NCBI GenBank assembly: GCA_905221605.1
Contig: CAJNDS010001447.1
Span: 1 to 64,000, forward strand
Reading direction: 5' to 3'
DNA length: 64,000 bases
Source: Symbiodinium natans
Lineage: Eukaryota; Sar; Dinophyceae; Suessiales; Symbiodiniaceae
The position numbers and the translations under genes were made by a program. Below the pieces are notes generated by a model, which saw nothing but the letters and a program-made list of their open reading frames with translations, was not told where the DNA came from and did no database searches. Below are positions 51,479 through 61,199 of this stretch, piece by piece; within the stretch, counting starts at the first letter, position 1; the number at the start of each line of letters is the position of its first letter.

Positions 51479-54400
51479 CTACTTCCTCTTCCCACTCGGC
51501 GTCTTGTCGCGGGACTTTCCCCGCTCACCTTCCTTCTTCGACTTCCTTGGCTGTCTTTCGTCACAAGGGCCACGCTGTACCCTAAACTTGTAGTCCTAAA
51601 CCCTAAACCCTAAACCCTAAACCCTAAACCCTAAACCTTAAATAAACCCTATGCCCTCGGGTAGCCCAACTTTGGTTGAAGTGCTTATGTCTTCAACCCT
51701 ACTAGGCACTCACCTCCCTCACACCTTTCCAGGTCCATTCTCCCAAAGCTCCTCTAAGCCCCTAACCCTAAACCCTAAACCCTAAAGCATCCCTAAAGCC
51801 CTAAGCCCTCTACCCAAAATTTCCTTCGGCACAGCGTCTTCTTCCCGCCCACACGGAACTTCACGCCGGCGTAGTCGAGGCGCTCCCGTGCCGTGAGCTT
51901 CCTAGGCATGTGAAGACTGTGTGTGTGGTTGAGGGTTGAGGGTTTAGGGTTTCGGGTTTAGGGTTTCGGGTTTAGGGTTTAGGGTTTCAGGTTTAGGGTT
52001 TAGGGTTTAGGGGTGAGGGTTAGGGTTAGGGTTTATAGGGTTCCTAGGTCAAACTAGAAGCCTTAACTTGAATCTGGACCGATCTCCCGAGCTTTGAACA
52101 TGGGAGGGTAATTCTAAATTAGTGTCCCTTTCTTTGGTGACGAATACATAATCAGTATACTAATGGCCCCAAGAGGGATGTAGTTAGACCCTGAATTTCG
52201 GGGAAGCTGCTGTGGATATTTGTGGGCTTGGGGAGGCTACAGGGGTCTTCTTGCGCTATGACCCGAAGCCCGCAACCCCGAAACCCTAAACCCTAAATCC
52301 TAAACCCTGAACCCCAAGAGGGGTTGCAGCCTGCCCGACTTTTCCGCAGCGTCCTTGCTGGCCTTTCTTGACAGCCACTTTGCGTGGTCGCTGGACACGC
52401 GTTCCCACAAGCAGTCGCGCTCTTCCTCGGAGAAGTCCTGCAAGTCCATGTGAAAGCAGTCCTGTAGCCTTGGTCACACAGTAACCATACAAAAATACAG
52501 GGATACCCTTTTTGGGGCTAGATACTTTATAAGGTCTCCTGGAGCCAAAAAAAGTGAGGGCAAAAGGGTACCCACCTCGGGGACATGAACCCTAAACTGG
52601 CGGGTCGTATACCACATACTAGGTATGTTCGCCCTAAACCCTTTTCGGGCTCATCCCGTCCACAAATCCTATATAAGGGTCCTTGTACCAAAACAGTACA
52701 TGCTTGGGCCCTAGAGCTATTATATAGGCACCTCTTTAATGCCCCAATATATACCATATAGGTACATGGACCCTTAAGGGGAAAGCGTGGGCTTCCAGGT
52801 AGCAGCTGGAACCAGTCCTCGCGCTTGTCGGCCGTGCGCAACACGCGGGAGCCCCGCTGGGGGTGTGTCCGCTTCAGGACGCAGCCGCGCAGGGTGAGAA
52901 CGCCTTCCATGTCCTTTGGGGACTGTGGGAACCCCCTACATGGGCTTTTGGGTCCATATGCAGTACTAGGCTTACAAGGCTTTGTATGTACACATTACTT
53001 AGATAGTAGTATGAGGCAGTAGGGTCCATCCCATATTAAACCAGGGATGATAGCAGAATGGGTTCTCAGGATGTCAAGATAAGAGGATTCGTTTGGTCCC
53101 CAAAGGTCAGGGCGGTGGATGACGACGCCAGACTTCACGTACGTAGACTCGGGGTGTGTCCAGAACATGGTGTGGTAGGCCTGGAACTCCTCGCACGTGG
53201 CAACGCTCGTGCTCAAGTCAACGGTGAAGCCGGGAAAGCTGTGACCGGGCGCGTTCTGAAACCACCATTGGTCACGTCCCAAGTCATCACCACGCTTCTC
53301 GAGCGCGAACTGAGAGCCGGCCTCCTCCCACGTCCGCACCTGCAGCGGAAATGCCTGACAGGGCCCTAAACCCTACATCCTACACCCTAAGCCCTAAAAG
53401 CCCCAAAAGCCCCTAAAGCCCCAAAAGCCCCAAAAGCCCTAAAAGCCCTAAAAGCCCTAAACCCGAAACTCTAATCCGTTTCCCCTAAGAGGGACTAAGA
53501 GTAAAGGATCCCCCCCCCGCCTCCCCCCCCCGCACCCCCGCAGTACAAAAAAAACCCAAAACCCCCACAGGGTTTTTAGTGTCGTATCGTTTGTCCGAAC
53601 AAACAACAACCCGTCCTTCTAGCTTGCTGGCTGAGCCATAGAGCAAGTTTCAAAGCTTTAGGCCCAACAGGTTTCAGGCTTCCCTCGCCCCCTCAGTCTC
53701 TAGATCTGTAGAGATATTAGAAGGGGAGACTACCGACAGGGTTTTTGGGCCAGAGGGTCTTTTTATATTAGGGGTGTATTTATATTAGGAGGAAGGGATT
53801 ACACCCTAAACCCTAAACCCTAAACCCTAAACCCTAAACCCTAAACCCTAAACCCTAAACCCTACACGCTAAACCCTCAACCCGAAATGCCTGGCATGGC
53901 CCTTCACCCAGTCCGCAGTCTGCCACAATGCTGCCTCCACCCTCCGCCAAATCGTCCTTCATGCATTTCCCTGCTACCCCCCTGTAGGGTTTAGGGTTTA
54001 CGGTTTAGGGCCCCCTTCTATACTACCCCCTCTAGGTTCCCCCCAAATAGCCTTAAGTAGCCCTGATTGTACCTAAATAGCCTTAATTCTTACGGTGGTA
54101 TAGAAGGGGGTGGCAGGGGAATGCATGAATCCTTCTGGAAGTGCACAACGAGCACGACGTGATTGCCCCACCTTTCCTCTGGAGCAGGGTCCTTCGGGAC
54201 GAGATGAACCCTAAAAGGGTTTAGGGTTTAGGGTTTATAGGGTATAGGGTTCAGGGTTCAGGGTTTAGGGTTTAGGGTTTAGCGTTTAGGGTTTAGGGGT
54301 TTAGGGTCCATAAACCTCATAATAGGAGTTATACTACGCTACAGGGGTCCATGTACCTTATTGTCAATATACTTGCGCCACCAAGTCCTTTTTTAGGAGA

Positions 54401-55254
54401 AACTTTAAAAGCCCAAACGTTCCGTATTTAGGTACATGGACCCTTGAGGGTAGTGTGGGGTATACGACCCCAACTTAACTTTTGGGTTGATTTCGTCCCC
54501 AAGGGTCAGGCCCAACAGCAGAGACGTGCAGCGAGACCACAAAGCCCAGGCTGTGCAGCAGGGCGGCAAAGGCTCCCGCCTTCACAGGGGCGAAAGGGTT
54601 TTGTGGCTCCCTGTGGGTGTCTCCGAAATCAGGGAATAAGGAATCCTACTATCTGGGGGTCTTTATTAAGGGCCCCCTATTTTCGTAACCCCCCATATTG
54701 CGGCTTATACTTAGTTTAGGGTGGAGCGTTTAGGGCTACATGACTGTTCATGCCCCTTCATAGTATAGGTGCTATCATTGCTTTTGCGCGTGTGGTTCCC
54801 AAAACTGGGTCATTCGGTCCAGGGCGCCGCCGTGAAGCAATACCCGCCGCGGCCCCCATCTGCCACGCGCTGCGCTTGCGAAGTGAAATCCAAAGCTGGC
54901 GGGGGCCTCCCCGCGTGTATGTCCTATACTCCCCTTGGAACCTTAATAAAAAAATGATATTTCTAATATCCTCTTGGGGTTTATATAAACAAAGATAAAA
55001 AAAATGATCCCTAAGGGGGATATAGTGTCGATGTTGTCGTAAGCAATGCGCTCCAGATGTGCTGCTGTCAACTCGTGCAAGGCTGAAGGAGTTGGCTCCA
55101 CCGGATTGGGCACCTGCAGCCTCGCCAGGTAGGCGTCGGTGACGGATCGTGGCAGCGCGGGCGAGAATCTGATCGGAGTGACCCCCTTCAGGCTACCAGC
55201 TGGCACTGCACATGCCCGGAGCCTGGAGGTTTCGTCCTCGTCAGTGCTGGCCAT
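51479..55254 (-). CDS. Arylamine N-acetyltransferase, about 10 exons
   Basis: Transfers an acetyl group from acetyl-CoA to arylamines or related substrates through a Cys-His-Asp triad; probably cytosolic. Exons (minus): 55254-55030, 54923-about 54834, about 54610-54508, 54191-54132, 53956-53891, 53354-53109, 52913-52804, 52468-52331, 51901-51824, 51545-51479 (TAG). Exon 1 has the N-terminal helix motif ALHELTAAHLERIAYDN. Exon 2 has DIHAGRP and the catalytic RGGYCF (Cys near residue 104). Exon 3 has AFAALLHSLGF. Exon 4 has GNHVVLVV (catalytic His). Exon 5 has VADCGLGEGP (catalytic Asp; bacterial enzymes usually show DVGFG). Exon 6 has WWFQNAPGHSFPGF and exon 7 GVLTLRG, both typical of the C-terminal domain. 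Reading phases agree at every junction except exon 2/3, whose edge is unresolved. Exons 9-10 add a basic Lys/Ser-rich tail not usual in the family; they join in phase but are inferred. The ATG at 55254 was chosen as the first Met before the conserved helix. Introns are TIR elements or repeat-filled. Confidence 0.85.
52040..52300. other. Unassigned interval inside the N-acetyltransferase gene
   Basis: Part of intron 8 (51902-52330) if exons 9 and 10 are right. Ordinary sequence between two heptamer blocks; nothing recognised. Confidence 0.35.
52469..52803 (-). repeat. Intron 7: family E plus family A elements
   Basis: 335 bp between FQL and LQDC; GCTAC is present at both edges (donor GC). The intron starts near a family E palindrome (52676-52776) and ends in a family A element (52470-52575), whose terminal GTTACTGTGTGACCAAG supplies the acceptor. 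Confidence 0.6.
52676..52776. mobile_element. Family E palindrome in intron 7
   Basis: AAGGGTCCTTGTACC...AGGTACATGGACCCTT, core GCTTGGGCCCTAGAGC. 101 bp. Confidence 0.72.
52914..53108 (-). mobile_element. TIR element forming intron 6
   Basis: 195 bp between HRP and DMEG. Minus-strand start after GAC is CTTTGGGGACCAAACG; end is CACAGTCCCCAAAG, an inverted match over CTTTGGGGAC. GAC lies at both edges. No telomere units inside. Confidence 0.6.
53355..53890 (-). repeat. Intron 5: telomere-like arrays and unique filler
   Basis: 536 bp between GPCQ and AFPLQV. The sequence GGC-CNTG-CAGGCATTTC (about 19 bp) occurs at both edges, a direct repeat that contains the CAG|GCATTT splice point. The interior has CCCTAAA units at both ends, AAAAGCCC units (53395-53465), C-runs and an ordinary stretch (53580-53800). 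Confidence 0.6.
53957..54131 (-). mobile_element. Family C TIR element forming intron 4
   Basis: 175 bp. Ends TCATGCATTCCCCTGCCACC and its inverted copy GGGTAGCAGGGAAATGCATGA; interior CTATACTACC...AGGTTCCCCC hairpin like copies at 9848 and 20360. AAGGA is present on both sides (AAG|GAT and AAG|GAC), so the duplicated target supplies both splice sites. A short TTTAGGG run sits inside. Confidence 0.75.
54192..54507 (-). mobile_element. Intron 3: TIR element with nested insertions
   Basis: 316 bp. Its minus-strand start after GAC, CTTGGGGACGAAATCAACCC, is the inverted copy of its end (17 or 18 of 20 match). GACCCT is duplicated at the two edges. Inside are a family E palindrome (54345-54449) and a TTTAGGG array (54218-54307). 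A matching end (CCTTGGGGACCAAATGAACC) recurs at about 25103-25122, again next to a candidate exon. Confidence 0.7.
54345..54449. mobile_element. Family E palindrome in intron 3
   Basis: GGGGTCCATGTACCTTATTG...TTAGGTACATGGACCC. Nested inside the larger intron-3 TIR element. Confidence 0.7.
54924..55029 (-). mobile_element. Introner-like TIR element forming N-acetyltransferase intron 1
   Basis: 106 bp between AAC-ATC and GAC-ATA of the conserved DIH motif. On the minus strand it begins GACACTATATCCCCCTTAGG and ends CCAAGGGGAGTATAG; the ends are inverted copies (CTATAYYCCCCTTRGG). GACA is repeated at both edges. The interior is AT-rich. The element coincides with the intron, with a GA donor and AG acceptor. 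Confidence 0.75.
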
Positions 55255-55299
55255 GCGAGACGTGTGCTCTTCTAAAAGCAACTCCGCAGTTCTCAACAG

Positions 55300-55520
55300 T
55301 GTGGTTTGGGACGTATCGGCTGCATGAAGAGTCTGTCTACTGCCCTTGGTGCAACTTACCTTCCCCCCACTGGCAATAGTGCAAGGTGGCTTCTCGTGCA
55401 GCCACGCAGTGTGCTAGGCTGGGGGGTTAGGGGAGGTAGGAACCCTGGCGAACCAGGAGAAGCCCAAAATTGGGATCACCGATCCCTTGCCATGATACAA
55501 TCCCGATTCAGGTCGATGGA
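55300..55520. other. Upstream region of the N-acetyltransferase
   Basis: Heptamer-free. The minus strand has an open stretch (CVAAREATLHYCQWGE) ending in GAAG|GTAAGT, a canonical donor, so an upstream exon or another gene is possible. No promoter element is convincing. Confidence 0.3.
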
Positions 55521-55661
55521 CCCTAAACCCTAAACCCTAAACCCTAAACCCTAAAAGCCCTAAACCCCTAAAACCGAAACCCTAAACCACCCCTAAAGCT
55601 CTACAGCCTTTTCGGGTATATTCGGCCCCGAGGTGGCCGTAGCAAGCTGTCCGCCGACCCT

Positions 55662-55968
55662 GGCGGCGTGTTGGATGGGAAAAGGGGTGAAAACCTCCCT
55701 CTTTCCCTTACCCCCCAAAACGCGGGGGGGGGGGGGGGGGGGGGGGGGGGGGTGGTACCCGGGGCAGATCTCATGGGGGCCAGCCACACCGCATAAACTC
55801 ACGGACCATAGGCGTGTTTCGCCGCCCCCCCCCCCCCACCCCCCAGCGCCGCCCTACCCCCCCCCCCCCCCCCCAACCCCCCCCCCCTACCCCACCCCTA
55901 ACGAGCGCGTTTAAACCTTTCAACTATGCTCCAGCGGGGTCGGCGGCTTGAGCCGGAGGCTCTTAAAT
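55662..55968. repeat. G-run repeat, short copy
   Basis: GGCGGCGTGTTGGATGG, CCTCCCTCTTTCCCTTACCCC, a 29-base G run (55724-55752), C runs and GAGCCGGAGGCTCTTAAAT. Shares both ends with 48165-48740. Confidence 0.6.
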
Positions 55969-56357
55969 TCGGGAAAGCATGTGCCTGCTCGGAACGACCG
56001 TGGCACGAACACTCTAACCCTCTTAGGGTGCAGGGTTTAGGGTTTAGGGTGCAGGGTTTAGGGTTTAGGGTTTAGGGTTTAGGGTTTAGGGTTTAGGGTT
56101 TAGGGTTTAGGGTTCGGGGTGAAGGGCCTGGGGTTTCGGGTTCAAAGTTCAGGGTTGGGGCTTCATGAGCTTCATGGTCCCGTAATATGAACATGGGCCC
56201 TTATTGCGGGGGGGAAGGGGGGGGGAAGGGGGGGGGGGGACCCTTATTATACACCCTTTACAAAAACAAAACAGGAGCCCCCACACTTCAGAGGGTAAGG
56301 CACCAGATTACAGGGCGTGGAACTTCCCTTGGATACTCAAAATGGCTACTTCGCCTC

Positions 56358-56463
56358 TAGACCCAAGAGTAGCCTAGGAATGAAAAGGGCGCACTTTTTT
56401 TGGTTTGAAGGGGCTGATAAGGGAACCAAAAGCCTAAACTAAAGGGAACCCGCTCTGGGTCCT
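56358..56463. mobile_element. Family F TIR element, uninterrupted
   Basis: TAGACCCAAGAGTAGCCTAG...CCCGCTCTGGGTCCTGG, core GGGCGCACTTTTTTTGG and AGCCTAAACTAAAGGG. This uninterrupted copy shows where the heptamer arrays of other copies sit. Confidence 0.72.
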
Positions 56464-56711
56464 GGCCCTAAACCCTCCCTAAACCCTATAAATTTAGGGC
56501 CGAGGGCACTCCGAAGGGGTCAACTGGCACCTGGGTACGCCTCAAACCCCCCAAACCCTAAACCCCAAACCCCACACCCAGGTTGGGTTGAGTTTAGGGT
56601 TTAGGGTTTAGGGTTTAGGGTTTAGGGTTTAGGGCTTAGGGTTTAGGGTTTAGGGTTTAGGGCTTAGGGTTTGGGGTTTAGGGTTTAGGGTTTAGGGCTA
56701 GGGTTTAGGGC

Positions 56712-59700
56712 TCAGAAGCCTACTCTCTGCTCCGAGCCAGGAGGCAAGGGGATCACCTGCTCCGAGGCGTAGACGTCCAGGACTTCTTGGTGCTTGAACT
56801 CCTCGCAACGATGTTTTAAAGCATTGAGGGTTGAGGGTTTTAGGGTTTTAGGGTTCTAGGGTTTTTCAGGGTTTCAGGGTTTCAGGGTTTTAGGGTTTTA
56901 GGGTTTTAGGGTTCTAGGTTCTAGGGTTTTAGGGGTTTAGGGTTTTAGGGGTTTGGGGTTTAGGGTTCAGACTTCAGGGTTTACGGTTGAGGGAAGATTG
57001 AGAATTTAAGGCTAGGGTTTAGGGTTTAACCCTTCTAATCATATGGACCTGAAGTCCAAAGCCGTAAACATTGGCTTCACGTTGTGGGAGGGGAATGACA
57101 TGGGGCGTGCTTTTTGGTTTACTTGGGGTATAGAAGGGAATCAGGGGTCCTGCTCTTTGCAACTCTATACTCTATACCTGAAAACCCGAAAGCCTGACCC
57201 CGGCAACGATGAGGGCATTTTGTGGGATAAGGGGGACCACGACAACCGCTCGACGGAAGCTTCGGAACTCTAAAAGCCCTCAACGTCTCCAACAACCGTG
57301 AGCAACCTGGTGCCCCAAACCGTAAACCCTGAAACCTCAACGGTAAACCCTAAGTTCTCAAATCCTCAACGCAAAGCCCTCAAACTTACAGGTGTGTAGA
57401 CCTGTGCGTGCAGGCCGTCACGAGCTTGAGACGTTTTTAGCACGTTCATCTGCAAAGGTAAACGTCTCATGTCTAGGTATACGTATATGCACATGCGTGT
57501 CCCTAAAACCTCCCGAAACCCTAAACTAGGGTGTAGGGTTCAGGTCGATTAGGCTTTAGGGTTTCAGTCGGTCGGGTGTGGGTTAGGGGGGGGGGGGGGG
57601 GGGGGGGAAGCCAATGCTGACCTCGCGCAGTTGGTCCCCCCTCTACCCTGTAGAACTAAAGCCCTGAGCCCTAAACCCTGACCCCTAAACCCTGACCCAC
57701 CCTGACCCCTATAAACCCTAAACCCTGAACTCGCAAGGAGGGCCTTGGCCCACCAGGCCGGGTTGAAGCCGGCGTAGTCCTGCCAGTCGACGGCCTACTG
57801 TAGGGCTTAAGGTTTAGGGTTTAGGGTTTAGGGTTTAGGGTTTAGGGTTTAAGGCATTGTAGTGTCGCTTCCGTCTTCAGGGCAGAAGGGTAACTGCAAA
57901 AGGCTCGTCGGGGCTTTGTGGTTTCAGGCCCCCTAGGAAAACGGCCTTGGCGTAGCATGTCACCCCCAACCTCGCCCGTCCAAATACCTGAAGCACTATG
58001 AGCAAAACTCGGACCCCAAGCCCGAAACCAGAAGCCCTCTGAAAAAGATTCCCGAGTAAGATCCTCATCAGCTCAAACCCTAAACCCTAAACCCGCAGCA
58101 AACATGCCAAGGTCCTACAAAAAACTCAAATCCTAACTCGAAATCCTGAACCGTCACCCCCCGAAAGCTCTTAGCCCTCCCAGACTTGTGGCAGTTGCGG
58201 GCAAGACTCTCCTACAGTTGCACCTGGCGGTTAAACGGGCTCCTGCAGTGGACATCTAGATACAGGGTTTAGGGTTTAGGGCTAGGGTTTGGGGTTTAGG
58301 GCTAGGGTTTAGGGTTTAGGGTTTAGGGCTTAGGGTTTCGGGTTTAGGGTTTAGGGTTTGGAGTTTAGGGTATACCCTTCAGGGCCTAGGTGTGAACTAG
58401 GGATCCCGTAGGAAGCCCTGGGCCCAACAACCCTCAACACTTCTGGAATGGACTGAGGGGTGTCAGCAGCCCTCAGGCCCTGAACCCTGAACCCCAAACC
58501 GTAGACCCCAAGCCCTACACCCCAAACCCCTAAACCCCTAACCCGAAACCCTAAACCCTAGCCCTAAACCCCAAACCCCAAACCCCAAACCCCAAACCCT
58601 AAACCCTAAACCCTGAGCGGGCGTCCCGCATATTTGGATCGCCGCCGTGGCCCAACAGGAGACGCGTGACGTCTGCGTGGCCCTCCAAGGCGGCCAGGTG
58701 CCTTCCGGGGTTTAGGGTTTAGGGCTAGGGTTTAGGGTTTAGGGTTTAGGGTTTGGGGTTTAGGGCTAGGGTTTAGGGTTTAGGGTTAGGGTTTAGGGTT
58801 TAGGGTTTAGGGATTAGGGTTTAGGGTTTAGGGTTTAGGGCTTAGGGCTTAGGGTTTAGGGTTTAGGGTTTAGGGTTTAGGGTTTAGGGTTTAGGGTTTA
58901 GGGTTTAGGGCTTAGGGTTTAGGGTTTAGGGTTTACGTTTTAGGGTTCGGGGTTTAGGGCTTGGGGTTTAGGACCCTAACCCCAAACCCTGAACGCCCTG
59001 ATCAGACCAAGGCACAAAGGCGTGCTGCCGCGCGCATCGCGCATGATAGGATTCCTCAGACAAGCAGCGGCGTGAGGTTGAGGGTTTGGTGGAGATTAGA
59101 GGGGTGTAGGGCTTAGGGCTTAGGGCCTAAGGCCTAGGGCCTAGGGCTTAGGGATTAGGGCTTAGGGCTTTCGAGCGCTTTGGTTCAGGGTGTTGGGTCT
59201 TTTGCTAGGGCTTGGTTGCCCAAAAGCCTGAGACGACATGAGGTTGGGGGCGTGGGGGCCCTAAACCCTATAAACCCTATAAACCCTATAAACCCTATAA
59301 ACCCTATAAACCCTATAAACCCTATAAACCCTATAAACCCTATAAACCCTACAAACCCTACAAACCCTATAAACCCTATAAACCCTATAAACCCTATAAA
59401 CCCTATAAACCCTATAAAACCCTATAAAACTATAAACCCTATAAACCCTATAAACCCTATAAACCCTAGAAACCCTAGAAACCCTATAAACCCTAGAAAC
59501 CCTAGAAACCCTAAAACCCCTAAACCCTAGAAACCCTAGAAACCCTAAAACCCCCAAACCCTGAACCCTAAACCCTAAACCCTGAACCCTAAACCCTAAA
59601 AACCCTAAACCCTGAACCCTGAACCCTAAACCCTAAACCCTAAACCCTCAAGCCTCAGGTTACCTCAACCTGAGGGCTCCTGGTACCTACAAAGGGAATG

Positions 59701-59919
59701 AGGGTACTACTGGTAGCAAGGCAGGCACCCAGACGGGAGAAAAAAACACCCTTAGACCCTTCGACCCTTAGACCCCTAAACCCTAAACCCTAAACCCTAA
59801 ACCCTAAACCCTAAACCCTAAACCCTAAACCGCCTGGCAGTGAGTGCATTCCCAGGCGCGCCCCTTCGGCAAGAAGGCTGCCAACGATCTCCGTGTGGTT
59901 GGCTTGAGCTGCTAGATGC
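56712..59919 (-). CDS. Ankyrin-repeat protein, 3' part, five exons
   Basis: Ankyrin repeats are protein-binding helix pairs. Exons (minus): 59919-59860 (HLAAQANHTEIVGSLLAEG), 59054-59016 (NPIMRDARGSTP), 58701-58626 (HLAALEGHADVTRLLLGHGG then DPNMR), 57779-about 57744 (DYAGFNPAWWAK) and 56801-56712 (EFKHQEVLDVYASE..., TGA). Spliced in phase they give continuous repeats: GA-NPIMRDARGSTPL-HLAALEGH fits the ankyrin consensus (D-x-x-G-x-TPL-HLAA-x-x-GH) exactly across two junctions. Exon two is 39 nt and exon four about 36 nt. Donors used: GC, GT, GA, GC. Upstream exons must lie right of 59919 because the first exon starts inside a repeat; I could not identify them. The last two exons are weaker matches. 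Confidence 0.83.
58626..58701 (-). CDS. Ankyrin repeat exon (core)
   Basis: G-HLAALEGHADVTRLLLGHGG-DPNMR: HLAA, GH, LLL and the DPN of the beta-hairpin loop are all at consensus spacing. Acceptor GGAAG|GCACCT; donor CGG|GACGCC with GAC repeated at the start of the next exon. Confidence 0.88.
58702..59015 (-). repeat. Intron made of telomere-like heptamers
   Basis: This 314-bp stretch separates TTT from G-CAC within an ankyrin TPL-HLAA motif, so it must be removed from the mRNA. About 270 of its bases are TTTAGGG units and single-base variants. Donor GTGCCT, acceptor GGAAG. No TIR is visible at its ends. Confidence 0.8.
59055..59859 (-). repeat. Ankyrin-gene intron with a 9-bp telomere-like array
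   Basis: An 805-bp intron between LLAEG-A and NPIMRD. It holds a homogeneous CCCTATAAA array (about 59265-59480), GGGCTTA-type units and ordinary CCCTAAA units. The long open frames across the array (Pro-Ile-Asn repeats on plus, Tyr-Arg-Val repeats on minus) are artefacts. Confidence 0.65.
59257..59480. repeat. CCCTATAAA 9-bp array
   Basis: About 24 units, mostly CCCTATAAA with CCCTACAAA and CCCTAGAAA variants toward the right end. Confidence 0.9.
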
Positions 59920-60594
59920 CTTGGATTAAGGTTTAGGGTTCAGGGCTAGGGTTTAGGCTTTAAAGGGTTTATAGGGTTTATAGGGTTTATGGGGTTTATC
60001 GGGTTTGTAGGGTTTACAGGGTTTCGGGTCTAGGGGTTCAGGGTGTAGGATTCAGGGACTTGGACAGAGGTGGGAGATTCGTGTTTATGTGTGGTCAGTG
60101 GTCAGCCCTGTAAACAATGGCTCTGCTTGGGGGTCTAGTGCGATAAGAAGCCATAGTTTGGATAGGTGAGGGTTTCAGGTTGAGGGTTAACGGGTGCTAG
60201 GAAACCCTAAGCCCTAAACCCGAAAGGCCTCCTCACCCCCCTCCCTCCCAACTTCCCCTGCCGATTCTGAAAAGGGTACAGTACCTGGATGGTGGGGGGG
60301 GGGGGGGTGTGGAGGGGTATACTGAGGGTATCTTCACGGGCATTTGAAATCCCAAACTTAGGTCTTGGGGTTTGGGGTTTCGGCAAAGCCTACACCCGGA
60401 ACCTAAACCCTACACCCTACACCCTAAACCCTAAACCCTAAACTCTAAACCCTATGCTGCATGCCACTCTTTCTCCCTCTTCCTCCAGTCCGTTTGTCCC
60501 ATATGGTCGCATTTGCTTGCGGCATGCACAACGGAGGGACCACAATTCAGAGAGCTGACTCCCAGGTTTAAGGTTTAGGGTTTAGGGCTAAGGA

Positions 60595-60815
60595 TTAATG
60601 TAGTTGATTTGTATGTTTACTTAATTGCTACAAATCACTTTAATCTATTCATTAATTTCATGTTAATTTGACCTACCACGAAACTTTTCAAAACATTTAA
60701 TCATCAATTTATGGAACCAAGATGGCTATAATTCTATTTGACCTAACACCATTTTTTACTGTACACAATGGCTACAGTGACCATTTCATTTTTTGTGGTG
60801 GTTATATTAACATGT
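60595..60815. other. AT-rich island
   Basis: About 210 bases with roughly 30 per cent GC, far below the surroundings, with the word TTTGACCTA-C-CACC repeated (60666 and 60739). No long ORF. Flanked by TTTAGGG units. Confidence 0.6.
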
Positions 60816-60869
60816 GGCTTAGGGTTTAGGGTTTAGGGTTTAGGGTTTAGGATTAGGGTTTAGGGGCTG

Positions 60870-61130
60870 GTCTACTAGGAAAGGTTGTACCTGCCAACAG
60901 TCCAAGTGTCCTGAATAGCCCAGCAGGCTTGACTTTGAACAAGGGCCCCCACTAAAGCGCGTCCCAACATTAACCCTAAACCCTAAACCCTAAACCCTAA
61001 ACCCTATACCCTAAACCCTAAACCCTAAACCCTCGGATGGGGCAAGTGGCAAGGCGGATCTTCCCCCACACTGGGACACCTCCCGGGCATTGGGATTCGC
61101 GCGAGCTTCCAACCTGATCTGCAAAGGCAA
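60870..61130. CDS. Unidentified candidate exons
   Basis: Minus 60970-60890 reads GPCSKSSLLGYSGHLDCWQ; 61130-61035 is open on both strands. They could hold upstream repeats of the ankyrin gene, but I see no clear HLAA motif. Confidence 0.25.
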
Positions 61131-61199
61131 GGGCCTTAGGCTTCAGGGCTTAGGGCCTAGACCTTAGGCTGTGGTTTGGGGTTTAGGTTTTGGGTTTGG

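Noticed and set aside
57043-57273. 76-codon plus ORF
   Set aside because: The frame has no family likeness and lies inside the span of the minus-strand ankyrin gene, probably an intron; kept only as a possibility.
59180-59557. Pro-Ile-Asn and Tyr-Arg-Val repeat ORFs
   Set aside because: Frames through the CCCTATAAA array, which lies in an intron of the ankyrin gene.
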